A program made the position numbers and the translations under genes. Under the pieces are notes generated by a model. It was not told where the DNA came from. It saw nothing but the letters and a program-made list of their open reading frames with translations, and searched no databases. Of a DNA stretch of 64,000 bases, positions 51,317 to 61,911 are shown piece after piece. Origin of the DNA: Bolinopsis microptera (lineage: Eukaryota > Ctenophora > Tentaculata > Lobata > Bolinopsidae); the NCBI RefSeq assembly GCF_026151205.1, contig NC_087081.1, positions 15,226,340-15,290,339 on the forward strand, written 5' to 3'. Position 1 is the stretch's first letter. Each line of letters begins with the position of its first letter.

Positions 51317-52140
51317 GGGGGTGATGCAACGTCAATTAATGTCAGTATTCCATAAAAACCCCAAACTGACATTGACATTAATTGACATTAATTGACATTA
51401 ATTGACATTAATTGACATTAATTGACATTAATTGACATTAATTGACATTAATTGACATTAATTGACATTAATTTGTCTTGAAATTTGAGATTATCATTAT
51501 TCGATAGATATTCACGTCTATGTAAGTTAGACCGGTTAAAAAAAAAACAAAATGTCCTTGAATAATTATGATTATGTTCTTATCTGTTGATCCTGAGGTT
51601 CAAAGACCACCAAAAAAAATTTAGCTTCCAACTCTTCCATCTTCGGTCCCCACCGGCCACGCCCATATTTTATTGGTTTCTTATACAGGTAAAATATCTA
51701 GAATCGGCTTTTTTAGCATGAAGGAGTAATGTTAGCTGTTTAAGATTCGTTATTCAAATATAAATGTCATGAAGGCATTTCGTTTAATGTGGGTTTTAAG
51801 TTCTGATGATGTTGAGAACCACGCCCTTGGATGGCCACGCCCATTTAAGAAAATTAAATTTCGGGAAACCGTATTATTTTAGTTTTATTGTTTAATGATC
51901 TGAATTTTTTTCACATTTCACATTTCCATATGTGATAGTAGTGAATAAATTGATGATATAAACGTTCTAAAGTGCTAAAAATATGGTAGAACTACATAAT
52001 CTCTGGTCGAAAAATATCGTGTCAATTAATGTCAGTATTCCAAAATTTTGCAAAACTGACATTGACATTAATTGACATTAATTGACATTAATTGACATTA
52101 ATTGACATTAATTGACATTAATTGACGTTGCATTCCCCCC
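51317..52140. mobile_element. G-capped foldback element, long copy 1
   Basis: The ends are GGGGGTGATGCAACGTCAAT and its complement ending ...GACGTTGCATTCCCCCC. The flanking direct repeat is CTATGGCC (51309-51316 and 52141-52148), an 8-bp target duplication. Each end is itself a foldback: GTCAATTAATGTCAGT pairs with ACTGACATTGACATTAATTG, the latter reiterated as a 10-bp unit (GACATTAATT). The core of about 530 bp is non-coding. Confidence 0.85.
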
Positions 52141-52303
52141 CTATGGCCTAAAGTTGTCTTCCCTATACTAATGTTTACCGTTAGTAGGTGAGCTTCTTGG
52201 ATACTACCCCAATATCTGACTTCTTTTTATGAGACTGTGGAGCCGAATTTTAGTTTTAGCTTTATCAGTGACGTTTTAAGTGTTGTACAGTACTAGTGGT
52301 ATT

Positions 52304-52392
52304 CTCCAGTACACAGCTTCTGTATCATGTTTTCCTCGGCAATGAGAAAACGTGGAAGTTGCGTGTTACAAAATACTGTACTCTCACATCAT
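52304..52392 (+). repeat. Dispersed repeat R2, internally deleted copy
   Basis: CTCCAGTA is joined directly to CACAGCTTCTGTATC; about 60 bases present in the other two copies are absent. It lies just upstream of NARS1. Confidence 0.85.
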
Positions 52393-52425
52393 GTAACGTT
52401 TTTAGTCTAAAGCGTACATTAATTG

Positions 52426-55400
52426 ATGCTTAATGATTTCAGTTTGAAGTCAGCAAGTTTGCGGCAATTCGTCTCACAATCTAGAACACCTGCCCAAAAG
52501 ATAGCAAGTGCACCTACACAAAAGATAGCAAGTGCACCTACACAAAAGATAGCAAGTGCACTTACACCAAAGATAGCAAGTGCACCTATTTTACCACTGA
52601 TAGTTCCTACGGCTGATATTTCCACCTCAGCTACAGTTCTTATGGCCCAAGACGAGGTACCTAGCTACTTTTTATTCAGAACTGAGCATATTATCCTTTT
52701 TAAAAGGATGTGGTAGAATTCTTTGATATTCCCATAAATTATGTAATTCTTAGAATGCAACGTTATTGAGGATTCAAATTTCATAATTTCATCAGGTGAC
52801 AGAATCTCTATCCAAAATGGAAATTTCCCCAATCTACACATCGGATAAAAATGGCAGCGATGAGAAGGGTGAAGGAACCGAAGATAGCCCGTTCAAAACG
52901 CCACTCCAAGCCATGAGACACTGGGGGAAGGTACGTATTTTGCTAGTACCTCGTGCGCTATTGCTAGTTTTGGAGATTTGTTTGTATTGTACGCATCAAA
53001 CGTTCAGTATCCATCGCGAAATTTTAGGACGAAGTTTTGCGCGATATTTGCGCGGCGTTGAATAAGCATGTTATTTATATTATATTCATTTACTTTTTAA
53101 TGATAACCTATCTTTTCAGACCCCATTCCCGACCATATTTGTAGACAGCAAAGTAGAGGGCGAGCAGTTTAGCGTCATATCCCAAGCTCAGATGAAGAAA
53201 CTCACCAAAGTCTACCAACGTGAGGTATTTTTCTCGATTATCTAATTTTAATTCTTCCAGCGGTCAAGTTTCCACTCCTTGGTGTACACATCCATTACGG
53301 CTCCCTATAAATTTACAAATTTATCATGTTTATGACTGAAAATTCTTCGTGCAGGCTAACAAGACTGACAACAAAGCCAAGAAAGAAGCCGAAGAGGCTG
53401 CTAAAAGGGCAGCTAATCTTGAAGAAAGTAAGAGTATTACCATATCCGAGGATCCCTCACTTCCAACTGCCACAGCTTCTAAGATCACCAACCTTGAGCA
53501 ATACAGGGGACAACGCGTCAAAGTTAGTAACATGAACTCAACAAAACCACCAAGCCTAATTATTTTCTCAACAGCCACTAAAGCACGAGATGTAAATGTA
53601 AAAAACAATTTAGCATCGCCAACAGTTCTTGTCCCATTCACCGAAGGCCTTGTTCCGGTGTAATTCCTGTGTCTGGAGCCTGTTGTTAATAAAGTAACTA
53701 AGTATGTGTGATTTTTTTGAGATGTGGCTGAAATTTCAAATTTTAATTGTTCGGTGATTAATGGCACATTCTCCAAACTCCTGCTCCGACTAGATTATTG
53801 CTAGTTAGGATCCTTAATGTTTGGTAGATTAATAATGTCCGTTTGAGGGTTCCATTTGTTATTGATTGAACTCATAGAGGGCACTGACATTTCTACTTAA
53901 AAATCATCATTGAAATCGAAAGATCAATAATAAAACTCAAAACTCTTCTAAAATTGTACTTATGTATATATATGGACACGTTCATTGAAGTTTGAGGATA
54001 TTGGTAAATTTCTAAAATAGCGTTTTCGACGATAGTGGCTTAATTTTAGCATCTATTAATCTAGCGTGTTCATAAGTTCTGAACATTAGCCACGTGACCC
54101 ATACTCCCATATGCACTGCTCAGAAATAAAATGTATTGCTTTTAGGCACTATAATTTAAAAAATGTCACATTTTTGTGACATTGTTTACCATAGCTGCCC
54201 AATTATCATTCCTTGGTCTGAAATATAGTAGATTAGGTCAATCTAACAATTATGATACAACATTGGTTAAAGGGCACGGATCGAACGGCTTTAAGGCAAT
54301 ATTTCGTACACTTTGTCACACTCAGAATACAAGACCTCTTTTTTACTGTGAGGTGTCCTCAAAACCCTTTCAACTCATTATTTGATGGTTCTTCTGCCAA
54401 TCATAGCCCTAAAATATGTTGTTTTGAAAAGTTAGCAAATACATGCACTTGGTTATTGGGAAATGATGTAAATTCTGTCACATTATATAGAATTTGAAAT
54501 TCTGGGTGAATTTCCGAAATCATTTATATCTGATTTTGGTTTGGAAGGCGGGAAAACTCTATATAAGGACGATACACGGATACAGTTGATTCAAGTATAG
54601 GGCAGTTTATGTAAACATCGTCACAAAATGATACGACATCGTAAATATGTTACATTTTGCGGGGAAAATCTCTATAAGGACGATACACGGATACAGTTGA
54701 TTCAAATATAGGGCAGTTGATGTAAACATCGTCACAAAATGACATCGTAAATAGGTTAAATTTGGAAAAAATGATTATAGAATGAAATAGTCTGTGATTA
54801 ACATATTACATACATTATAAAATGGGCAGGGGTTTTTATAATTCCTGTATCTCTGTATTAAAGTATTAATCATTTCGGACTGTAATTAGGACTGTTCACG
54901 TGAAAGAAATTGTATCTAAATTTTACAATGACGTACTCGTATGTGACGAAATTTACATTTCTTGACCCTATTTTGAAGAACCATACCTCGGTTAGAATTC
55001 AATGTTCTTCCAGGAATTATTAGTTGGTTATTGTTTAGCAAATTATAACTCAAGTTTAACAATGCTGAGTTTAATTTTACTAAGTTACTGAAATGTGACG
55101 AAATTTACTTTTCCTGCCCCAACAGTATAATTTCAATGCGATGAAAAATTGGCATGGGTTTCTAAATTTCCTGTATAAATCCATTCTAACTATAATAAGG
55201 ACTAATGATATGAAAGAAAATCTATCAAAATTTTAAAATGACGTATGTGACGAAATTTACATTTCTTGCCCCTATTTTGAAGAAACATACCTCGGTTAAA
55301 ATTTAATTTTCTTCCAGGAATTATTGGTTGGTTATTGTTCAGCAAATTAGAACTCAAGTTTAACAATGCTGAGTTTAATTTTACTAAATTACTGAAATGT

Positions 55401-58400
55401 GACGAAATTCACTTTTCCTGCCCCAACAGTATAGTTTCAATGTGATGAAAAATTGGCATGGGTTTCTATATTTCCTGTGTAAATCCATTCTAACTATAAT
55501 AAGGACTGTTGATACGAAAGAAAATCTATCTAACTAATGCAATGGCTGATGTGACGAAATTTACATTTCTTGCCCCCTATTTTGAAGAATCATACCTCGA
55601 ATAGGATATAATTTTACTTTATCACCATACCTATGTCGATAAACTAGTTATTTTGCCAACAAATAGCAAATAAAGTTACCATATTTTTTTGTGACGAAAT
55701 TTACAAATTTTTACCATGTTCAGGTGTTGAAATTTTGCCAATGTTAACATATCACTGCCATATAATAATTTATATGGCCGGCGTGTGGTTGAAATATTGT
55801 TAATTGATCCATAGTACGTAATATATGGTGTTTAAGTTGGTATACTAATATTTACTCAATTTCACACATGTTGAGATATCATACAAATGTATGTGACAAA
55901 GTTTACCCATTTCTGCCTTCTGTATTTGTATTTGCCTGTAACAATGAAATATGTGAACAATTCCAAACACATTCAGCTCACAAAATAATGCTAGACTATT
56001 CGGCATTTCTTGTCAGGATGTCATAAACATTAAACATCCCTCATATAAATTTCTTAAATGTGTGACAGAGTTTACATGGTGCTACCATTTAACGAAAAAA
56101 GTCGCTAAATATGTAGATAATAGTCATATGCAACTAACCTATAAATTTGAAATTCGAAAATTTGGTCAAACACGGCAACAAGGGGTCCATATAAACTCTG
56201 TCACGTTTTTATAGTGTGACAAAGTTCACAACTCACTGCCGCGCCGGCCGCATTTAAGTGATATCTTATCGTCTGATAAAGATATCGTTATGCGACAAAG
56301 TTTATCTAGAGGATGAAACGATTATCCTAACCATTGAGGGTTTATATAGTTTTATAGTGTGACACATTTTACATCATCGTGCCATTTAGTAGGGTCACTA
56401 ATATTTACCAATATCCTCAAACTTCAATGAACGTGTCCATATATTAAACGGAGGCCAAATAGTTACTAAAATGTTTACAAATAAGAATTAGACATATATC
56501 AACATTGCCATAATTCGGCACTTGTATCTCTGTATCCTTAGCCACTAAATGTTAAGCACCTTCAACATGTCTATTGTCTGGTCGCAACCGCTGTAGGCCT
56601 TATTCCGATCTAATTCCTGTGTCTTTAGCCCGTGCAAGTTAATAACAATCACAAAATATACCCAATCTGGGGGGAATGCAACGTCAATTAATGTCAGTAT
56701 TCCATGAAAACCCCAAACTGACATTGACATTAATTGACATTAATTGACATTAATTGACATTAATTGACGTTGCATTCCCCCCCCCCCCCCCCCCCCCCCC
56801 AATCTCAAGAGTCAAGAACTACCTTAATCTTACGTCAGGTGTACGGATGGGTACACAGACTACGAAGGCAAGGAAAGAACATGGCATTTGTCGTCCTCCG
56901 TGATGGAACCGGATTTTTACAGTGCATTCTCTCTGACAACCTCTGTAAGACTTATGAAGCCCTCCTCTTGGCTACTGAGTCATCCGTTCAGATTTTCGGT
57001 GAGTTTCAAAGTTTTTAACACTTTTTTTCCAGGAGATTGTCATAGTCAATTCCAAACTCCTGCTCCGACTAGATTATTGCTAGTTAGGATCCTTAATGTT
57101 TGGTAAATAAATAATGTCCGTTTGAGGGTTCCATTTATTATAGATCGAACTCATAGAGGTCAATAACACTCTGATCATCTCAGGATCGAGTTAAGATAAC
57201 TTGACTACACCAGAATTAATTTGTATTATTGTTCCACAAACCAGTGTTATTTCTAGAAAGATATTGGCTTTGAAATGACAATGTTCAATCTTAATCTAAC
57301 CTGAGATGGTATTCAGGAACATTGAAAGAAGTTCCAGAAGGTAAGAATGCTCCTGGAGGTCACGAACTAGCCGCTGATTACTGGGAGATTGTTGGGCGCT
57401 CACCCGCCGGCGGGATTGATAACGTGCTCAACGTGGAATCTAACTCAGGTTGGTTATTAGTTTGTGAAGTCATCAAATGGTAAGAATACACGTATGTTTA
57501 AACTCCAGTATCCTGATTTGGTGTTCGGTTATTTCTCCGAACGTCGCAACATTTACTGGAAGAGCACTTGCACACAGCTTCTGTATCATGTTTTCCTCGG
57601 CAATGAGAAAACGTGGAAGTTGTGTGTACAAAGTACTGTACTCTCAATCAAATGAGATGACAAAATGTGCCTAACTTTCTGATTATTTACCTTAAATTAC
57701 CTCTAAATTACAAATCTGCACCTCCTTCAGACGTCATGTACCAGAACAGACATCTCTGGATTCGCGGAGAAAACATGAGCAAGATACTGAAAGTGAGGCA
57801 CGCCACAATCAAAGCTTTCCGAGATCACTACTACGACAGAGACTATGTGGAGGTATGTGAAGCTAATTAGACCACGTAACTTGTCGCACGTGGTGAAATA
57901 ACTGATGAAAACTTGGACCGATCTCGTCCCATGGTCATCAAGTAAAATCCAACCCGTCCAGGTGACTCCACCGACAATGGTACAGTGTCAAGTTGAAGGC
58001 GGATCGACCCTATTTAAATTCGACTATTTTGGTGAGGAAGCCTATTTGACCCAGTCATCCCAACTTTACCTGGAGACTTGTATCCCCGCCCTTGGCAGTA
58101 AGTAATCACTTATCTAGACTCTAGGAAATGTAGCTTTCTTTGAATATAAAGATTACATTTTTGTCTCAGAGAATATTTTCAACAAAGTATTATGTACTGA
58201 GTTAAAACTTAAATGAACTCAGCATAACATGAAATGAACTCATCGCAGTTCCTAAAAAGTCGACCTATTACCCTAAAAATAAACAACATTTATTTCAGAT
58301 GTGTATTGTATAGCACAGAGTTACCGAGCAGAGAGTTCACACACCAGAAGACATTTATCAGAATTTACTCACATTGAGGGAGAGTTACCTTTTATAACAT

Positions 58401-61400
58401 TTGAACAGGTAGTGTTTTGTTAAATTTGGGGGGAGGGGGGGGGGGGGCTTTCAGAATTTATCCATAAATATTTTGCTCAAGCTCTCCAAACTCCTGCTCC
58501 GACTAGATTATTGCTAGTTAGGATCCTTAATGTTTGGTAGATTAACAGTGTCCGTTTGAGGGTTCCATTTGTTATAGATTGAACTCATAGAGGGCACTGA
58601 CATTTGAACCAAAAATAATTATTGAAACTGAAAGATTTATGGTGTTTCACCGCCACTCGCCATTTATTCCAAAGATTTTGGGTAATTTCCATATCTCTCC
58701 CGCTATTTAACTTTTTTCAAACTTAAATCAAAGTCTTATTCGAATATGTCATCGTAATCTAGTAAAGTTTTGTAACAAATTTTATCTTCAGCTCTTGCAA
58801 GCGTTGGAAGACCTAGTCTGCGACACTGCCGAGCGGATCATGACCTCTAAACACAGCCAACTTGTCCTGGATATCAACCCCAACTTCAAGGTTCCTCAGC
58901 GTCCCTTTAAGAGAATGGACTACCGAGATGCTCTTCAGTATTGCAAAGAACACGATATCAAAAAGGAGGACGGTGAGTAAAGTTTGATTAGAGAACTTAA
59001 CTTTGACAAAACTGAAATTCGTCTTGAGGTTTTGCTGAGGGATTCGTTCAAACATTACACCAGTAAGATTATGGCCGTTTTAGATTCTTCCCCTACTCAA
59101 TCACTGAAACATAGCTATTGTGTAGAAATGATACTACCGCAAGTATTTGGTGATAGCTTATTTTCCAAACTCCTGCTCCGACTAGATTATTGCTAGTCAG
59201 GATCCTTAATGTTTGGTAGATTGATAATGTCCGTTTGAGGGTTCCATTTCCTATAGATCGAACTCATAGAGGGCACTGACATTCTCAGAACTAAAAATCG
59301 TCATTGAAACTGAAATATTAATTGTAATACGGCAAAAACTCTTCTAAGAATATAAACAAAAGGAACCAACAACGTTATATTCCCAGGAACTCATTTCGAG
59401 TTTGGTGACGACATCCCGGAAGCCCCAGAACGAAAAATGACGGACATGATTGGAGAACCGATCCTTTTGTGTCGTTTCCCTAAAGCAATGAAATCATTCT
59501 ATATGCAGGTCAGTCGCAAACTGAATTTCAAAACTAATCTAGAGAACCCAGAGAGATTCTCCTGAAGCTGAAAATTTTGGCAGTTTGATGGTTGCTTATT
59601 CTCCAAACTCCTGCTGGGGGGGATGCAACGTCAATTAATGTCAGTATTCCATAAAAACCCCAAACTGACATTGACATTAATTGACATTAATTGACATTAA
59701 TTGACATTAATTGACATTAATTGACATTAATTGACATAAATTTGTCTTGAAATTTGAGATTATCATTATTCGATAAATATTCAAGATATTCACGTCTATG
59801 TAAGTTAGACCGGTTCAAAAAAACAAAATGTCCTTGAATAATTATGAGTATGTTCTTATCTGTTGATCCTTAGGTTCAAAGACCACCAAAAAAAATTTCA
59901 GCTTTGAACTCATCCATCTTCGGTCCCCACCGGCCACGCCCATATTTTATTGGTTTCTTATACAGGTAAATTATCTAGAATCGGCTTTTTTAGTATGAAG
60001 GAGAAATTTTAGCTGTTTAAGATTCGTTATTCAAATATAAATGTCATGAAGGCATTTCGTTTAATGTGGGTTTTAAGTTCTGATGATGTTGAGAACCACG
60101 CCCTTGGATGGCCACGCCCATTTAAGAAAATTAAATTTCGGAAAACCGTATTATTTTAGTTTTATTGTTTAATGATCTGAATTTTTTCACATTTCACATT
60201 TCCATATGTGATAGTAGTGAATAAATTGATGATATAAACGTTCTAAAGTGCTAAAAATATGGTAGAACTACATAATCTCTGGTCGAAAAATATCGTGTCA
60301 ATTAATGTCAGTATTCCAAAATTTTGCAAAACTGACATTGACATTAATTGACATTAATTGACATTAATTGACATTAATTGACGTTGCATCCCCCCCCCCC
60401 CCTCCTGCTCCGACTAGATTATTGCTAGTTAGGATCCTAGACGTTTGGTAGATAGACAATGTCCGTTTGAGGGTTCCATTTCTTATAGATTGAACTCATA
60501 GAGGGCATATACATTATACAATTAAACTAAAATTCATCATTAAGACTGAAAGATACGTCATCGTCACTCATCATTTATCTCAAAAAACTACATGCCTGTC
60601 AATCAAACACTTGCTTCAAATGTTTATCTATTATCAATTAAATGTCATTATTTCGAGCTCTCTAGAATAGCTTACAAACCAACCAACCAACTAAACTACC
60701 CAACTAAACTACCCAACTAAACGACTCAACTAAACTACCCAACTAAACTACCCAACTAAACTACCCAACTAAACTACTCAACTAAACTACCCAATTAAAC
60801 TACCCAACTAAAATACCCAACTACCCAACTAAACTGCCCAACTAAACTACCCAACTAAACTACCCAACTAAACTACCCAACTAAACTACACAACTAAACT
60901 ACCCAACTAAACTACTCAACTAAACTACTCAACTAAACTATTCAACTAAACTACCCAACTACCCAACTAAACTACCCAACTAAACTACCCAACCAACTAC
61001 CCAACAAACTACCCAACTAAACTACCCAACTAAACTACCCAACTAAACTACCCAACTAAACTACCCAACTAAACTACTCAACTAAACTACCCAATTAAAC
61101 TACCCAACTAAAATACCCAACTACCCAACCAACTACCCAACAAACTACCCAACTACCCAACTAAACTAAACTACCCAACTAAACTGATGGTACGTTTCAG
61201 CCAGATTTAGCGGACCCCATAGTTACCGAGTCTGTAGATTTACTACTGCCAAATGTGGGGGAGATTATCGGGGGCAGCATGAGGATATACGACGAGAAGG
61301 AGCTTGATGCTGGCTTCAAAAGAGAAGGTAGGTCACGTTTAGTGCTCACATGTTGTTTTTAAAAGTACCTATGTAATGTATGTATGTAATTATTCTGATA

Positions 61401-61911
61401 TTTGGCTGAATTTTGAAATTTTGGTTGTTAGCTGAGCAATGGCTCATTCTCCAAACTCCTGCTCCGACTAGATTATTGCTAGTTAGGATCCTTAATGTTT
61501 GGTAGATTAACAGTGTCGGTTTGAGGGTTCCATTTGTTATAGATTGAACTCATAGAGGGCACTTACATTCCTCATTGAAACCGAAAGATTAATAAGAAGA
61601 CACTAAACTCTTCTAGTTAAACGCAAACAGAGGCCAAATAGTTACTAAAACGTTTGCAAATAACAATTAGACGTATATCAATATTGCCGTAATTTGGCAC
61701 TTGATCGGGAATTACCTCCACCTAAATTCCTCCTGTTCCAGGAATTTCGCCCGACAACTATTACTGGTATGTGGACCAGAGGAAGTACGGGACAACCCCT
61801 CACGGTGGATATGGTCTAGGCTTGGAGAGGTACCTTATGTGGCTGCTAAACTCCAACAACGTCCGAGAAACTTGTCTTTATCCTAGAACCGCAGACCGGT
61901 GTAAACCTTAG
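52426..61911 (+). CDS. NARS1: Asparaginyl-tRNA synthetase, cytosolic type
   Basis: Thirteen exons: 52426-52656, 52796-52930, 53120-53224, 53355-53522, 56839-56998, 57317-57448, 57731-57852, 57962-58097, 58299-58408, 58792-58972, 59387-59508, 61201-61327 and 61742-61911. All phases agree. The protein is 632 residues from 52426, or 560 if it starts at MAQDE (52642), which is nearer the 548 of human NARS1. Domains: the metazoan N-terminal domain ([20 protein letters not shown]); a lysine/alanine helix in exon 4; the OB-fold ([20 protein letters not shown]); and the class II core with [20 protein letters not shown], motif 2 ([11 protein letters not shown]) and motif 3 ([10 protein letters not shown]). 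It charges tRNA-Asn in the cytosol. The N-terminal extension has four 8-residue repeats ([16 protein letters not shown]). The exon 4 donor is GTTAGT. Introns carry repeated elements of several kinds. Confidence 0.96.
53713..53967 (+). repeat. Intron repeat R1, copy in NARS1 intron 4 (left part)
   Basis: The core CTCCAAACTCCTGCTCCGAC to GAGGGCACTGAC (53771-53888) is preceded by GTGGCTGAAATTTCAAATTT and followed by ATCATTGAAATCGAAAGAT. It is interrupted at 53968 by a 2.5-kb element and resumes after it. Confidence 0.85.
53968..56444. mobile_element. 2.5-kb element with perfect 42-bp inverted termini and TGTGAC motif arrays
   Basis: The left terminus ATATATGGACACGTTCATTG...GGTAAAT (53968-54009) is exactly mirrored at 56403-56444. 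Inside, the 15-base motif TGTGAC-n4-TTTAC recurs. Forward copies are at about 54175, 54942, 55094, 55246, 55398, 55550, 55690, 55892, 56061, 56215 and 56358. Inverted copies are at about 54305, 54468, 54611, 54722 and 56192. From 54942 to 55690 the spacing is close to 150 bp, with alternating flanks (CATTTCTTGCCCC and TTTTCCTGCCCCAAC), giving a 300-bp higher unit. No long ORF is present, so it is non-autonomous. Confidence 0.8.
56445..56530 (+). repeat. Intron repeat R1, right part after the 2.5-kb insertion
   Basis: TAAACGGAGGCCAAATAGTT and the following 70 bases match the uninterrupted R1 copy in intron 12 (about 61617-61703). This shows that the 2.5-kb element landed inside R1. Confidence 0.8.
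56669..56797. mobile_element. G-capped foldback element, short copy
   Basis: It starts GGGGGGAATGCAACGTCAAT and ends GACGTTGCATTCCCC with a long C run. The flanking 8-bp duplication is CCCAATCT (56661-56668 and 56798-56805). The whole element is a single hairpin: the core of the long copies is absent. It ends about 40 bases before the NARS1 exon 5 acceptor. Confidence 0.88.
57051..57165 (+). repeat. Intron repeat R1 in NARS1 intron 5
   Basis: TCCAAACTCCTGCTCCGACT to GATCGAACTCATAGAGG. It takes up over a third of a 318-bp intron. Confidence 0.9.
57502..57650 (+). repeat. Dispersed repeat R2, copy in NARS1 intron 6
   Basis: CTCCAGTATCCTGATTTGGT to GTACTGTACTCTCAATC. Apart from a few short indels it matches the CDKAL1 intron 6 copy closely over about 120 bp. 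It fills more than half of a 282-bp intron. Confidence 0.9.
58483..58650 (+). repeat. Intron repeat R1 in NARS1 intron 9
   Basis: CTCCAAACTCCTGCTCCGAC to GGGCACTGACATTTG, with the trailing TATTGAAACTGAAAGAT homology also present. Confidence 0.9.
59163..59355 (+). repeat. Intron repeat R1 in NARS1 intron 10
   Basis: The core is followed by TCATTGAAACTGAAATATTA and AACTCTTCTAAGAA homology. The repeat ends about 30 bases before the acceptor. Confidence 0.9.
59560..59615 (+). repeat. Intron repeat R1 in NARS1 intron 11, left part
   Basis: Only the left end (to CTCCAAACTCCTGCT) is present before the G-capped element. The copy continues at 60402. Confidence 0.85.
59616..60401. mobile_element. G-capped foldback element, long copy 2, inserted into repeat R1
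   Basis: It starts GGGGGGGATGCAACGTCAAT and ends GACGTTGCATCCCCCC. The 8-bp duplication CTCCTGCT (59608-59615 and 60402-60409) is R1 sequence, so the uninterrupted R1 copies supply the empty site. The core closely matches the copy at 51317, so the two are recent relatives. Confidence 0.9.
60402..60580 (+). repeat. Intron repeat R1 in NARS1 intron 11, right part
   Basis: It resumes TCCTGCTCCGACTAGATTAT and runs to GAACTCATAGAGGGC, then TTCATCATTAAGACTGAAAG. Confidence 0.88.
60676..61192. repeat. 13-bp minisatellite (CCCAACTAAACTA)n
   Basis: About 38 imperfect units, with some 7-bp partial units and a longer-range duplication (the CCAATTAAAC...AAAATACC block occurs twice). It ends about 8 bases before the pyrimidine tract and AG of NARS1 exon 12. 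Confidence 0.93.
61395..61705 (+). repeat. Intron repeat R1 in NARS1 intron 12, longest uninterrupted copy
   Basis: The core is 61449-61567. Upstream homology (GATATTTGGCTGAATTTTGA) and downstream homology (GAGGCCAAATAGTTACTAAA to GTAATTTGGCACTTG) match intron 4 on either side of the 2.5-kb insertion. The full unit is about 300 bp of a 414-bp intron. Confidence 0.88.
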
